Source of the DNA: Russula earlei
Lineage: Eukaryota; Basidiomycota; Agaricomycetes; Russulales; Russulaceae
DNA: 19,795 nt
Assembly: GCA_025769875.1 (NCBI GenBank)
Contig: JAGFNK010000856.1
Location: 1-19,795, forward strand
Reading direction: 5' to 3'
Under the pieces are notes generated by a model. It was not told where the DNA came from, made no database searches, and saw nothing but the letters and a program-made list of their open reading frames with translations. Both the position numbers and the translations under genes were made by a program. Shown piece by piece: positions 1-9,007 of the stretch (positions are counted from its first letter, which is position 1; each line of letters opens with the position of its first letter).

Positions 1-387
1 AGTCGGTTGCTGAAAGAGCAGCATGAAGATTTTCTGGAAGGGACTCATACACCTCAGCAATAATGACCATCTCACATTTATTGAGGTTGTTATAGCAGTG
101 AGGGCACAGAGTGTCAACATCGGTGGGGCACTCCAATTCAAGTGTTGATCTGTTAACCCAGAGCTTGTGCGTGACAGTGAATGTTGCCCCTGCATATGCA
201 ATAGCCTCATCCTCCTTGGTCAATGAACTCTTTTCTTTGCTTGATTTGCCACATGGATTAAGGGATTTCAGGTAAATGTTTTCTGCCTGCAGTTCCTTTA
301 CATCCTGTGACAGAGCTTGGTGTCAGATCTGAACAGACTGCAGGCTCTGACAACTGCACGCAATATTCCAGAGACAAAATCAGCAGA
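1..387 (-). pseudogene. Fragment of a decayed hypothetical protein ORF, cut by the left edge and by a solo LTR
   Basis: Reading the minus strand, a frame runs open from about position 325 to the left edge. It starts with a leucine/glutamate-rich, coiled-coil-like stretch (ALSQDVKELQAEN), then a lysine-rich linker. A more ordered part follows, containing FTVTHKLWVNRSTLELE and CPHCYNNLNKCEM. This resembles, from memory only, a hypothetical ORF repeated across mushroom-forming fungi; I cannot name a function. The frame is interrupted upstream by a TGA codon (about 328), as in the other decayed genes of this window. Only about three CpGs remain in 392 bases. The solo LTR starting at 393 has landed in or beside its 5' part. 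The real start and the C-terminus are not visible. Confidence 0.45.
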
Positions 388-392
388 CAAAC
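388..392. repeat. Target-site duplication CAAAC, left copy
   Basis: CAAAC directly precedes the LTR start TGTCATG and is repeated exactly at 1355-1359 after the LTR end CTTGACA. A perfect 5-bp duplication is what an LTR-element integrase leaves. Confidence 0.85.
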
Positions 393-1354
393 TGTCATGA
401 ACCATTCTCCGGAGAGGGCCCTTGAAGGACCCTTCCTTATAGGAGGAAACCCAGCCTCTATGGTGTCACCCTGTTCACACGAGCAAAAGGGGTGAGTAGA
501 GGTGTCCACAATATCGCGCACGCATTGTTGCGCGAGTGATTCTTGGCACAATTGACATACAGCAAGCCCCACTTAAAAGCAACCCTTCTAGCAACAAAGG
601 ACAGTATTAGGGCCTTCCTAAGGACCCTTTGGAATGACTCTAGGAGCTCTACAGAAGGCACTAACCTAGTATCAAAGACCCTACAACGCGTTATTAGACC
701 AACTCTAATAACTATAGAACGAACTATAAGGCAATACTAAGGACCTTAATAGAAGTATTAGGGTCGACTCTAAAGACCCTAATAGAACTATATAAGGGCC
801 TCATAGGATAACACTACTCCCTAACCAAATTACAAGTCCTCAAATGACCAGCCCTAAACTAACTAACAGAAAATGAATCAGGTGCTCACACGTGCACTAA
901 AGCAGTGAACACGTGGACAATGAAAGCTCTTAGTCATCAGGAGAAGCCTTCTTACTCAGCAGCTTACTGAGCATGACTGAGCATGCTCAGTAAGCGCACT
1001 TCGACTTCTTACTCATCACTCTATTGTGCTTGATAACAAGGTTATGACTTGTTCCCTGTTTAGCAGTTCTCTTGTAGTATATAAGCACTCAATAAAGTAG
1101 CGGACAGTCCTCAGACTGTCCATTTGTTTACGGCACTCTCTATCCCTGGGATACTCCTTTAAGGACCGTCCCCTTGTGACTATCCTGGCCTCTTCCCTGC
1201 ATGACTGCTCTACTCTCACAGTAACAGTACCTCTCTGGTATTTGTTACTACTCTGGACTCTACTCCTTGCCCACATGGTCTTGGACGTCTATCGACTCGT
1301 CTTCGAGCTTATCCCTCGCTCTTGAACTGGATAGTTCAACAGTGAGTCTTGACA
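393..1354 (+). repeat. Solo LTR of a gypsy-type element, family C (962 bp)
   Basis: The segment begins TGTCA and ends TGACA, the inverted termini expected of an LTR. It is flanked by the perfect duplication CAAAC. No internal element sequence follows, so it is a solo LTR, probably left by recombination between the two LTRs of a full element. A TATA box lies at 1078-1085 and an AATAAA at 1091-1096. The block at 1111-1127 is shared with the LTR of element E and probably marks the transcription start. Two CACGTG palindromes lie at 889-894 and 910-915. A 14-bp perfect inverted repeat lies at 962-975/982-995. A second, truncated copy of the family lies at 14867-15465. Confidence 0.88.
1078..1127 (+). 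promoter_or_regulatory. LTR core promoter: TATA box and conserved start-site block
   Basis: TATATAAG at 1078-1085 is followed 33 bases later by a 17-nt block, TCAGACTGTCCATTTGT (1111-1127). The same block occurs exactly in the otherwise divergent LTR of element E, about 30 bases after its own TATA box. The spacing fits a polymerase II start site, so the block is probably the beginning of the R region. Confidence 0.6.
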
Positions 1355-1359
1355 CAAAC
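1355..1359. repeat. Target-site duplication CAAAC, right copy
   Basis: Exact match to 388-392, immediately after the LTR end. Confidence 0.85.
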
Positions 1360-2186
1360 AACATAGAGAAAGAGGCAGTTGCATGTGGATGAGATCCATT
1401 TTGGAAAGGTCAGTAGACAATGTTGAAGTGATGGGCATAGACATAGCGACAAGGCCGGTACCTGGCATTCACCACAGCAGTTGACATATTCTCTCAACAT
1501 CCCCAAGACATCCAGTGACAGAAGAGAACAATAGTGGAAGCAGTTAGTGACAAGTCAACAAGGGGGTAGATCATAACACCCAGCACCAAGTCAAGTTAAC
1601 TTCCCATGGATTTATGGCAACTCTCTTGCAGTGCAGCAGTTCATCACATTGCAGCTCTGACCCCTCTCCCCCACTATGACATTTCTATATATAGTAGCTT
1701 GCAAAGATGTGGTCATGTGACAAATGTGGGCCAATAGTGAGGACCTACTGTATTTTGGTACACAAACTTTCATCCCAAATAGTGTTTAAAAGTCCAGTCC
1801 ATTGGACCAAAAATGGACCATGGATTGAACCAGACCAGACCAATGGCAACCAAACTGTAGCTGTGTCAGTGGTATCCACAGTGCATTTGTTTCATTCACA
1901 CATGCTCTCTCATCCTCTCCTCCCCTCTCCTTCCCACTAAACCTCTCTCCATGGCCAACATGACTACCTCCCTGGACAAACCTCCACCTCATTACCCATA
2001 GCAAGCCACATTCCTGACTCTGCTGGAATGGATTTGCATGTGCAGTATTTCTTTTTTGTTTCTGTGGCTACTTTTTTAAAATTTTTACACCACCACTCAG
2101 TATGTCAGCTGTCTCCCATTCACTTACCCTTTGTGTGCCCTGTGGCTTGCACACTTGGGCCCCTATACCTCTATCCAACCCTCAAC
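1360..2186. other. Intergenic stretch without recognisable gene
   Basis: The short open frames here have no recognisable motif. CpG is very rare (two seen near 1449-1460). A TATA-like run, TCTATATATAG, lies near 1684. A cluster of TGGACC/GGTCCA-type hexamers in both orientations lies at about 1789-1850. It probably contains old, decayed repeat sequence. Confidence 0.5.
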
Positions 2187-2213
2187 TACTGTACTAATAC
2201 GACCAACTCTTCA
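2187..2213 (+). repeat. Left terminal inverted repeat
   Basis: Perfect reverse complement of 3791-3817; begins TACTGTACTAATACG. Confidence 0.8.
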
Positions 2214-2326
2214 GTCACGCGTCACAAGCCCCCTCTGAAGAGAAGAGATACGGCTCAGGTCACAGGTCACAACCAGTTATGAAGACTGTGACAAAAATCA
2301 TTAAAAAATTTCCTAAATGGGAATAT

Positions 2327-2975
2327 TCATTTTATTATAAAAAAGTGCCTAAATTTGTTGTCTGTGTCGCTCCCATCATTCGCAACCCAAAATTTGGAGG
2401 AATAGAGGATGTTTGCACACTTCTTATGCTTACCGTGTCCTTCTACAGCTTGACTAGCCTGAGTTGTATCAACTACCTCACCTTGAACAGACTTTACTGA
2501 AGCACACTCTGCATCTGCAGTTAAAACAAGGCTGCCTTCTCCCCGGTATGTACAGCTTGTCATCGTCATTGCAATCCATAGAGTTGGAGCATTCAAGTTG
2601 TGTATGCGCGGAAACGATGTCTGTCATGGGAACTTCACTGTCATCACCATGAATATCAATAGCACTCTCTTCAAGGTCCTCCATTTGTTCGAGGGAAGTA
2701 AGTGTAGGGGGTGCATGGTGAGGCACACCACCTCGGGAACGTGGCTGTGTGATCTCCACCCAAAACATTGGGTCCACTGTATAGCGTGCCAGGTCGGGGC
2801 ATGGGGAGTTCGTGGGGCTTGATCCGAGGGCGGGTACAGACAGGGAGGAGCTTGAGAGCAAGCAGGGATTGTGCCCGGAATGCGACGCGCAAGCGAGAGA
2901 GAGAGTGTGTGTGTATGTGTTTTCTTGAAAGAGAAGCAGGAGATTTTGAGGGAGTCGAGGTGATCTTTGGCACAT
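2327..2975 (-). pseudogene. Possible degenerate coding stretch inside the inverted-repeat element
   Basis: On the minus strand, one frame from about 2975 to 2560 reads plausibly as protein. It has a proline/serine-rich part, then FWVEITQPRSRGGVPHHAPP and an acidic part (EQMEDLEESAIDIHGDDSE). Shifting by one base near 2560, another frame continues as DAECASVKSVQGEVVDTTQ and ends at a stop near 2327. That pattern would suit one old gene broken by a single-base indel. I recognise no family. It could be the end of a transposase or of a captured host gene, or it may not be coding at all. Confidence 0.25.
2895..2920 (+). repeat. Short microsatellite (GA)n(GT)n
   Basis: A run of GA dinucleotides passes directly into GT dinucleotides with one interruption. 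Confidence 0.8.
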
Positions 2976-3059
2976 GAGAGGGTTAACGCAGATGCAGAAG
3001 CTCTTGATTTGATTCCCTAAGCTACTGTACAGAATGGTAGCTACTTAAATACAAAAGTG

Positions 3060-3510
3060 CTACTCCAGAATCCTGATCTTCCTACTGCGAATCCGCGAGC
3101 ATGAGGCGATGACATCGGGGGCGAGACGCTATGGGCAGCGAGCCCTTGCATAGCGCGTTGATGATAACGTATGTGCGTCATTCATGTCCGTGCGTGGACA
3201 TGTGGCGGGCGAGGACGATGCTTGAGGGACGAGTGGGCTGGAGCCGAGGCGAGTGACGTCGACGGCGATCGACTTGGGCCATTGTCGTAGTCTGCTGACA
3301 TGGCGAGGACCGCGGCAGGGATGTCATCAAGAGGCGAGTGCGTGAGAGAAGGAAAGGAAGAGGAAATGAAGGGCGAAGGGAGGGTGAATGTGTGGCACGG
3401 GAGGGAGACGGTACAAGTCATGTGAGTTTCCTGGCCAGTGGGCTCACACACCTTAGAACTGTAACAAGCTCGCGAAGTGTTTTTGATGCCTCACGACTGG
3501 GATCTGGGAG
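3060..3510. other. CpG-rich, GC-rich patch inside the inverted-repeat element
   Basis: CpG is frequent here (for example around 3085-3125 and 3200-3260), whereas the flanks are CpG-poor. Frames on both strands are open for under 300 bases and are low in recognisable content. The patch could be captured host sequence, a promoter-like CpG island for a minus-strand gene, or a younger insertion. Confidence 0.45.
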
Positions 3511-3790
3511 GAGGGCTTGATGGACATCTATTGGGATAAAGCTGTTCAGTGCAGTCATGGTTGTAGCTGCACGGTCCTCAAAGCACACAACAATTTTTTC
3601 AACAAGGATTTAAATAATGTTCAAATCCCGACTCGCACTCAAGTTGGGTGTCAGACTGCCGTCCTGACGTTATGTCACATTTTGTCTCTCGGCCAAATCA
3701 GGCTTTGAAGAGATGTGAGATTTGTCACACGGTTTTTCCCAACTTTGAAGAGTCAGTCGGTCATCGAAATCTGTCACATGTCACAAGCTA

Positions 3791-3817
3791 TGAAGAGTTG
3801 GTCGTATTAGTACAGTA
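3791..3817 (-). repeat. Right terminal inverted repeat
   Basis: Perfect reverse complement of 2187-2213, followed by TATGG outside the element. Confidence 0.8.
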
Positions 3818-4890
3818 TATGGATGCCCTCAAGGGCCTACTTGCATACTCCAGCATCATCATCATCAACTGTATCAACACCCGCCCAAACTCTACTCTTC
3901 ACAACTCAATATCTGGATCAGAGCCCCTCCCTCCTACTTGATTGAATAGTCTCATTTTCTTGCAACCCTCAAAGGATGTTGTAAGGTATGTGATCTGGCT
4001 GAGCACTGTCTCCCATCACTGCCCCCATCTTGTCTGCTGCTGTGCCCTCACTCATCTCCTCTCCACCCATATCAGCCACAGCCTCCACACTGCCAGTCTC
4101 AGCCTCAGCATTGCCAACTGCCTCTACATCTCTGGTCACTGCCCCAGTCCTTGTCTCACACACTGCTGCACTTGTAGCCTCAGCCTCACCCACTGACATC
4201 TTAGCACTGCCTGCTGCCTCAACCACACCCTCAGCCTCATCCACTGCTGTTCTGGGTCTAGTCCCAGCCACCGCTCTGCTTCCTGACCATGCCACCCTCT
4301 CACTTCCATTGCTAGCCATTATGCTGCCTTGCACTGCCAAGAAAGAATGCACAAATAACTGGAAAACAAAGAGCACACCACCACCTCAGAAGAGCAGATG
4401 TCACAACACCACCCTGCAGAAAGAACATCAGACCCTGCCACCATGCTGTCATCACAGGAGAAGCTGCCAATGCAAGCACCATGCCACACAACACCTCCCT
4501 TTCATCACATCCCTGCCCACACATATGCCCTCATCCACACATGCTGCCACCACCTGCAGTGGCAAAGACCTTGTCACTGCAGCCATGAGATGATTACCAG
4601 AGACCTGTTCACATCTTGCTTTTGGACACTGATCACACACTCTCTAGCTCAATGACTATGGCAAGCATTTGCAAGGTGAACCATGCCATCCACCACCTCT
4701 TGTCTCATCACCCACTCACATGCTATCATCAATATGTCCCACCACCACCTGCTGTGGAGACAACCCTGCCATCTTGCCACCACCCTCACCCTCTTCTCTG
4801 TCACTTCTGTCTCCCACAACCCTCACCCTCTGGTGCCACCACCCTCTCTTACCACCACCCTTGCTCTTGCTGCCATTGCCTCTGCATAGA
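3818..4890. other. CpG-depleted low-complexity region, no intact gene
   Basis: The plus strand is C-rich and G-poor with many CCACCA and CAGCCTC runs. The minus strand is correspondingly GGTGGT-rich. Open frames on both strands at about 3969-4593 encode Ala/Ser/Thr/Val-rich or Glu/Ala/Val-rich protein and are probably compositional. A minus-strand frame at 3800-4376 is broken only by TGA codons until a TAG near 3840, and a minus stretch near 4600-4640 reads CDQCPKARCEQ. These hint at a decayed minus-strand gene with cysteine motifs, but the evidence is thin. Only two CpGs were seen in about 1.07 kb. Confidence 0.4.
4478..4765 (+). repeat. Pair of diverged ~90-bp direct repeats
   Basis: The stretch at about 4478-4570 (starting ACCATGCCAC, ending near the TGCAGTGGCAAAGACC part) resembles 4679-4765 (starting ACCATGCCATC, ending CTGCTGTGGAGACAACC). 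They are about 200 bases apart in the same orientation. Identity was judged by eye. Confidence 0.4.
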
Positions 4891-5492
4891 TGTTGTGATG
4901 TACCCCTCTTTCGGTTTGTCCCTAAACTACTCCTTATTGTTCTTTACTTTCACCCCCATCCCCTTGGCTACTGTTTCATCCCTTGATGCTGATGGTCCTT
5001 ATTGTCTCACTCATTGTGTTTCATCTATTGTTTTACCTATTGTTGAGTCCCTTTGGCTATTGGCTCGCTTTTATCTATTGTTCCACATATAGTACTGTAC
5101 AGCCTTGCTACATACAGTATTTAAGTGCCTGTAGAAGCTGGGGAATACCCCAAGCTTAGCTTTGTCCCATTTCCTGTTGCATCCCTTGCCCTGTACTCTC
5201 TCTCAATCACAACTTGCTTGTGCTGGCCTATACTCTGCTTGACCTAAGCACACCTCAAGGAACCCTTGTGTTCCTCTTCCTCCTCTGCCTCTCTCTCATT
5301 GTCCTCCTCTTCTGTGAAACCAGAAGATTGACTCTGTCTACAGGCTGAGTCATTGTCTGACTAAGCCTTGAGATGCTAAACCTCTGAACCAGTCTCCTTG
5401 AGCTGGCCCCCATTGAAACCTTGAACCAAGTCACAGGGACTTGCCCCCACTGAACTTTGAGCTAATGCTCTTATGGCCACGACGCCATAACA
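4891..5492 (+). repeat. Candidate 5' LTR of gypsy A
   Basis: The C-rich low-complexity tract stops just before TGTTGTGATG (4891). A possible end is CGCCATAACA at 5492. A TATA-like GTATTTAAG lies at 5118-5125, followed by a short leader (GGGGAATACCCC, an 11-12-base near-palindrome, at about 5140). No second copy exists in the window to prove the borders, and no primer-binding site was recognised after 5492. Confidence 0.4.
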
Positions 5493-5569
5493 CAAGCTAA
5501 GCTTTCTTACTCCATTCTGGAGATCAACCTTAACTACCATCAAACCGTTGGGTTTGCATCCAACCCAGA

Positions 5570-7008
5570 CCCTCCCCAGATCTTCCTGAACACGTTGTAG
5601 GAACCACCACTTGGGACAGCTTTCACACCTTCCTCTGTTACATCACCACTGAAAACAATGAAGAACTACCTGTTGAATTCATCAACAATCATTGGTTTGA
5701 ACTACAACTTAGAAGAGGACAGCTCTACACTCACCAAGACCTAGAACTCGTCAGAAACAGCCTTGGATTAGGCTACTGAAGAGAAAACGACCCTCTCTAT
5801 GAACCACCTTCAGAGTCAGAAGCCTCTTCTACAGAAGGCAACCCCCCTGAACCAGAAAACATCGTTGAAACCCAGACACCCTTTGAATCCCCTACATTAG
5901 AACCAGAGAACCTCCCTGAAAATCAGGAATTCATCAAAACCCTGCAACTCAAACCACAGAACCCCCCTGAACCTATTATGGCCAAGTCGCTGTACAACCA
6001 CCCCAAGCTGCCGCTCAGGCCCCTCAGATGGCTGCCCAGGCCCCCCCAATTGTTGCCCCACCCCCTCAAGCAGCTGCCCCAGTGCCACAAGGCACTAATG
6101 GGTCCCTCAGCAGTAAAGAACCCACAGCTTTCACAGGGGAAAGGAACAAAACAAAATGTTTTATCATGGAATTTAACTTGTACTGGGGCCTCAATGATGA
6201 CAAGGCAGTAATGGTTTCCCCTTTTAAATGAACAATGCTGGCCCTCTCCTACATTCAAGGGGAAAAGGTCGAAGAATGGGTCAACTCACAGGCAACCGCA
6301 CTCAGGGAAAAAGTAAACAGGGCCCAAAACCCTGTTGACAGACTGGACAAAGCATTATGGAATGACTTTGTCACAAACTTCACATTCAAGTTCACCAATA
6401 CTGCAGAGAAAGAAGATGCCCAAGCTGCTCTTGTCAAACATGTAATGAAGGACTCCCTTGACGATTATATCTCTACCTTCGAACAGCTTCTGACCAAAAC
6501 TGGGTGGCCAGAAACAGACATTATTGCGATTGAGAGTTTCAAAAATGGCCTAAAAACCAGACTCTACCATGCAATTTTAAACAGAGATGTCTGGCCCACC
6601 ACTCTTCAAGAATGGAAGGATGAGGCCAGAAGACAACATCGACGTTTCATCACCATCAGGGAAAAACTTAAAGGGAAAACTACACACTCCCCCTCAGAAC
6701 ACAAATCCCACCACCCTGACTGCATGCAAGTGGATGCTGCCAAGTCCAACTTTAAGAAACTTACTGAAGAAGAAAGGAAACAGTTGGCAAAGGAGGGGCA
6801 TTGCTTCCGCTGCCAAGAGAAAGGCCACCTCAGCCAGGAGTGCCCCAAAAATACTGCCCCCACCACTTCCAAAGCATGTACTACCGAACCAACTCCAGAA
6901 CCACCTAAGGAGGAAGAAGCCTCCACTATGGTGGCCCACATGAAAATGTTACCAGCAGAGGATAGAGCCAAACTTTGGGACCTCATCCTCAAGGAGGATT
7001 TTCTCTAG
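5570..7008 (+). pseudogene. gag: Gypsy A gag (capsid/nucleocapsid), interrupted
   Basis: This is the structural polyprotein that would form the particle and bind the RNA. The N-terminal part (5590-5990) contains a conserved-looking NNHWFELQLRRGQLYTHQDLE block and a Pro/Glu-rich tail. A frameshift near 5975-6005 leads into a Gln/Ala/Pro-rich linker. The capsid core follows, including ALSYIQGEKVEEWV (about 6238) and DDYISTFEQLLTKTGWP. A nucleocapsid zinc knuckle, CFRCQEKGHLSQEC (about 6805-6846), has the CX2CX4HX4C spacing intact. In-frame TGA codons sit at 5777-5779 and 6229-6231. Other tryptophans are TGG, so TGA is a true nonsense codon. The frame ends with TAG at 7006-7008. No ATG could be assigned with confidence. 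Confidence 0.75.
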
Positions 7009-7500
7009 GCCAAGGTACAACAGTTGGTACTAAGGCCCAAATAGATACCATTGTCCAACATAAAGAAAACTCAATGAAAGTTCCCTTTATGATCACAACA
7101 AATGGAAAGACTGTCCAAGCGCTCCTAGACAGCAGAGCAACAGAAAACTTCATTAGCCAAGGAATCATGGAAATTTTACAAATCCCACTTCAAACCCTCA
7201 GGACCCCCAGACCCATCATCAATGTAGATGGCACCAGTAACCAAGGAGGAGCACTAACCCATTATGCTCATATGGCCGTATGCCATGGCCCTACCACACA
7301 ACTTCTCACCTTTTACGTTACAAATTTGGGAGAAGATAGGATGATCCATGGCTACCCCTTCCTAAAAGCATTAAACCCCTTTGTCAACTGGAGTGCTGGT
7401 CGCCTAAGAAACCACCTAGGGGTCCTTCTCACCCCCTGTACCCTTAGCCAAACCACCAAGAATACAGGTTGCACAAATAAGGACAACTGTCATTCCCCCT
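6966..7500 (+). pseudogene. pol: Gypsy A protease region, active site damaged
   Basis: This would be the retropepsin-like aspartic protease that matures the polyprotein. The frame opens at 6966, overlapping the end of gag by 43 bases in the -1 frame. That is compatible with translational frameshifting, although I see no canonical slippery heptamer. The core reads VQALLDSRATENFIS (7128-7136 spans the active-site triad). The usual DSG is DSR, glycine GGA having become AGA after a C, which is a CpG-to-CpA change. Downstream ILQIPLQTL and a YPFLKALNPFVNW segment match the usual retroviral-type protease layout. A frameshift near 7465-7500 separates it from reverse transcriptase. Confidence 0.7.
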
Positions 7501-8480
7501 GAATACTTATGACATCAGAAGGTCTTCTCAGAAGAAGCAGCCAAACAACTCCCACCCAGTCGAGGAGAACTCGACTTCAGAATCACCCTGAAACCTGACG
7601 CCCCCAAGTTCCTTGATTGTCAAACTTACCCACTCCCCCAGAATGAGAAACAAGAATTATCAAGACAAATACAAGAGGACCTAGCCAAAGGTTTCATCAA
7701 AGATGGCATTTCAGACTTCATATCCCCTGTCTTCTTTGTTCAGAAAAAAGACGGCACCACCCCAAGAATGGTAGTGGACTACCAAAAGCTCAACAACGCC
7801 ACCGTTCCAGATTATCATGCCCTACCAAACATGGAAGAACAATTACACCACCTAAGGGGCAAAACCACCTTTAGCAAATTTGATGTTAGAGCTGGCTACA
7901 ATAACATCCTAATCCACCCAGAAGACTGACACAAGGGGGCCTTCAAAACCCAATTTGGCACATTCATCCCCATGGTAATGGGCTTCAGCTTTACCTATGC
8001 ACCAACAGCCTTTCAATGAGCAATGAACCACACTCTCAGACCCTGGCTCCTCAAGTATCCAGAAAACACCTGCAACTACCTAGACGACTGTGGCAATAGC
8101 CACAGGAGTTGGAGAAGAACAACTACATTGACAAATTACACATGAATTCCTTGATCTTCTAGAAAGGGACTCTTATTTTCTAAAAGCATTCAAGTGCACC
8201 TTTGAACAAAGGGAAATTGACTTCCTGGGCTTTTGAATCAACCAAGGAACCCTCAAGATCGACCCAGTCAAAATGGACAGCCTCAAAAACTGGCTAAGTC
8301 CCCCCAATAACCTGAAACAAGTACAACAAATCATGGGTGCCCTCAACTACCAATGACCGTTTATCCAAGATTTCACTAAAATAGCTCACCCTATTTTTTC
8401 CACAATCAAGAAAGGAACCCCCTTCCTCTGGACCCCAGAAGCGACCTCAGCCCTAGAAACTCTGATATTGGCAGTCTGCA
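7465..8480 (+). pseudogene. pol: Gypsy A reverse transcriptase, with six in-frame TGA codons and a frameshift
   Basis: This would copy element RNA into DNA in the particle. Recognisable motifs, in order: PPSRGELDF; SPVFFVQKKDG; VVDYQKLNN; TTFSKFDVRAGYNN (first catalytic Asp, about 7880); KTQFGTFIPMVMGF; and the catalytic YLDD box at about 8079-8090. One extra base after YLDDC (about 8091) shifts the frame, which then continues as HEFLDLLERDSYFLKAFKC and DFLGF. TGA codons lie at 7510, 7927, 8017, 8129, 8234 and 8354, mostly where related elements carry arginine. The RNase H connection begins at the end, and copia B splits the codons at 8481. Confidence 0.8.
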
Positions 8481-8481
8481 G
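8476..8481. repeat. Target-site duplication of copia B, left copy (CTGCAG, one extra A)
   Basis: The right flank after copia B is CTGCG (13790-13794). The left flank is CTGCAG, equal to CTGCG with one inserted A. Deleting element B and one copy rejoins the gypsy A frame (GCA GTC TGC GAT GAC). Confidence 0.6.
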
Positions 8482-8962
8482 TGTTGAAAATGTGCAGTGT
8501 GTGTGATTAGATAGCAGCAGATGATAAGATCGCAGGCAGATCTATCAGACAATAGTTCAGTTTAGTTGATACAAAACTGATATAAATAATGTACCTATCA
8601 GACAATAGCTACAACATGTTATCAGTACAGAGTGATAAGATATCATAGACTAAGTACTCACTTCAGTTTAGTCGATACAAAACTGAAGTGATCTACGTGC
8701 TTTGTGGTGTTCTTAAGTACCTGAGACCGCCACTAAGTGCAGTGCAGCTAACTACCATTATGGATCACTAAGTATGTCCGAGGATCAGTGGTAACTAGCT
8801 ACTGATTGTCCGAAATCATCTAATCAATGTCTCTAATGCGTGCTGCAGTGTATGAGCTGAAGGCCGGTAATGCCCAGGTCCAGGTGATCCGACACGTCAA
8901 CGCATCAGAGTTGTGATTGCATCACAACGCACCTGGGGCTCAGGCCAGTGCTGATCTCAACA
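8482..8962 (-). repeat. 3' LTR of copia B (481 bp)
   Basis: It starts TGTTGAAAA on the plus strand and ends ATCTCAACA, so on the element strand it runs TGTTGA...CAACA. It is alignable end to end with 13303-13789. Two related stem-loop motifs lie at 8557-8580 and 8659-8690. Confidence 0.93.
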
Positions 8963-8976
8963 TTCCCCCTGTGATT
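8963..8976 (-). other. Polypurine tract of copia B
   Basis: On the element strand the sequence before the 3' LTR reads AATCACAGGGGGAA, the expected plus-strand primer position directly beside the LTR. Confidence 0.65.
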
Positions 8977-9007
8977 AGGACAGTCGGTAGGTCAGATCAA
9001 AGGAGAC

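Larger units (their letters stand above)
2187..3817. mobile_element. Candidate DNA transposon with 27-bp perfect terminal inverted repeats (about 1.63 kb)
   Basis: Bases 2187-2213 are the exact reverse complement of 3791-3817 (27 of 27). Both ends finish in TA, so the structure can be read as 25-bp inverted repeats (outer end CTGTACTAATACG) inside a TA target duplication. That would fit Tc1/mariner/pogo-like elements. Just inside both ends sits a direct near-repeat, GTCAC(N2)GTCACAAGC, at 2214-2229 and 3773-3788, with a third partial copy at 2259-2272. TGAAGAG recurs at 3706, 3746 and 3791 on the right and at 2236 on the left, like subterminal transposase-binding repeats. No transposase signature such as a DDE motif was recognised, so it is probably non-autonomous or decayed. 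Confidence 0.65.

Noticed and set aside
1016..1276. Minus-strand ORF of 86 codons inside the solo LTR
   Set aside because: It overlaps the LTR promoter and has no recognisable motif, so it is a chance frame.
1789..1850. Cluster of TGGACC/GGTCCA-type hexamers as transposon ends
   Set aside because: No matching inverted partner or target duplication was found in the window.
3564..3630. tRNA-like or SINE-like A box (TAGCTGCACGG) and B box (GTTCAAATCCC)
   Set aside because: The T-arm stem does not pair and no acceptor stem was found. The A box fits only loosely, so it is probably chance.
3648..3941. C2H2-like zinc finger (CEICHTVF...HRNLSH) in a plus-strand ORF
   Set aside because: The cysteine/histidine spacing fits, but the hydrophobic positions are poor. 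The frame runs straight over the right inverted repeat and subterminal repeats, so it is likely a coincidence.
4030..4593. 187-codon plus-strand ORF rich in Ala/Ser/Thr/Pro
   Set aside because: It lies in a CpG-free, G-poor low-complexity tract with open frames on both strands. There is no domain and no conserved motif.
4616..5092. 158-codon plus-strand ORF
   Set aside because: Its Pro/His/Cys-rich content reflects CCACCA runs, and it crosses the candidate LTR start of gypsy A.
5777..8356. Classic RIP (CpA to TpA) as the mutation process
   Set aside because: The changes seen are at CG giving TG or CA. No TAA or TAG nonsense codons were found in the element frames, whereas RIP at CpA would be expected to create TAG and TAA.
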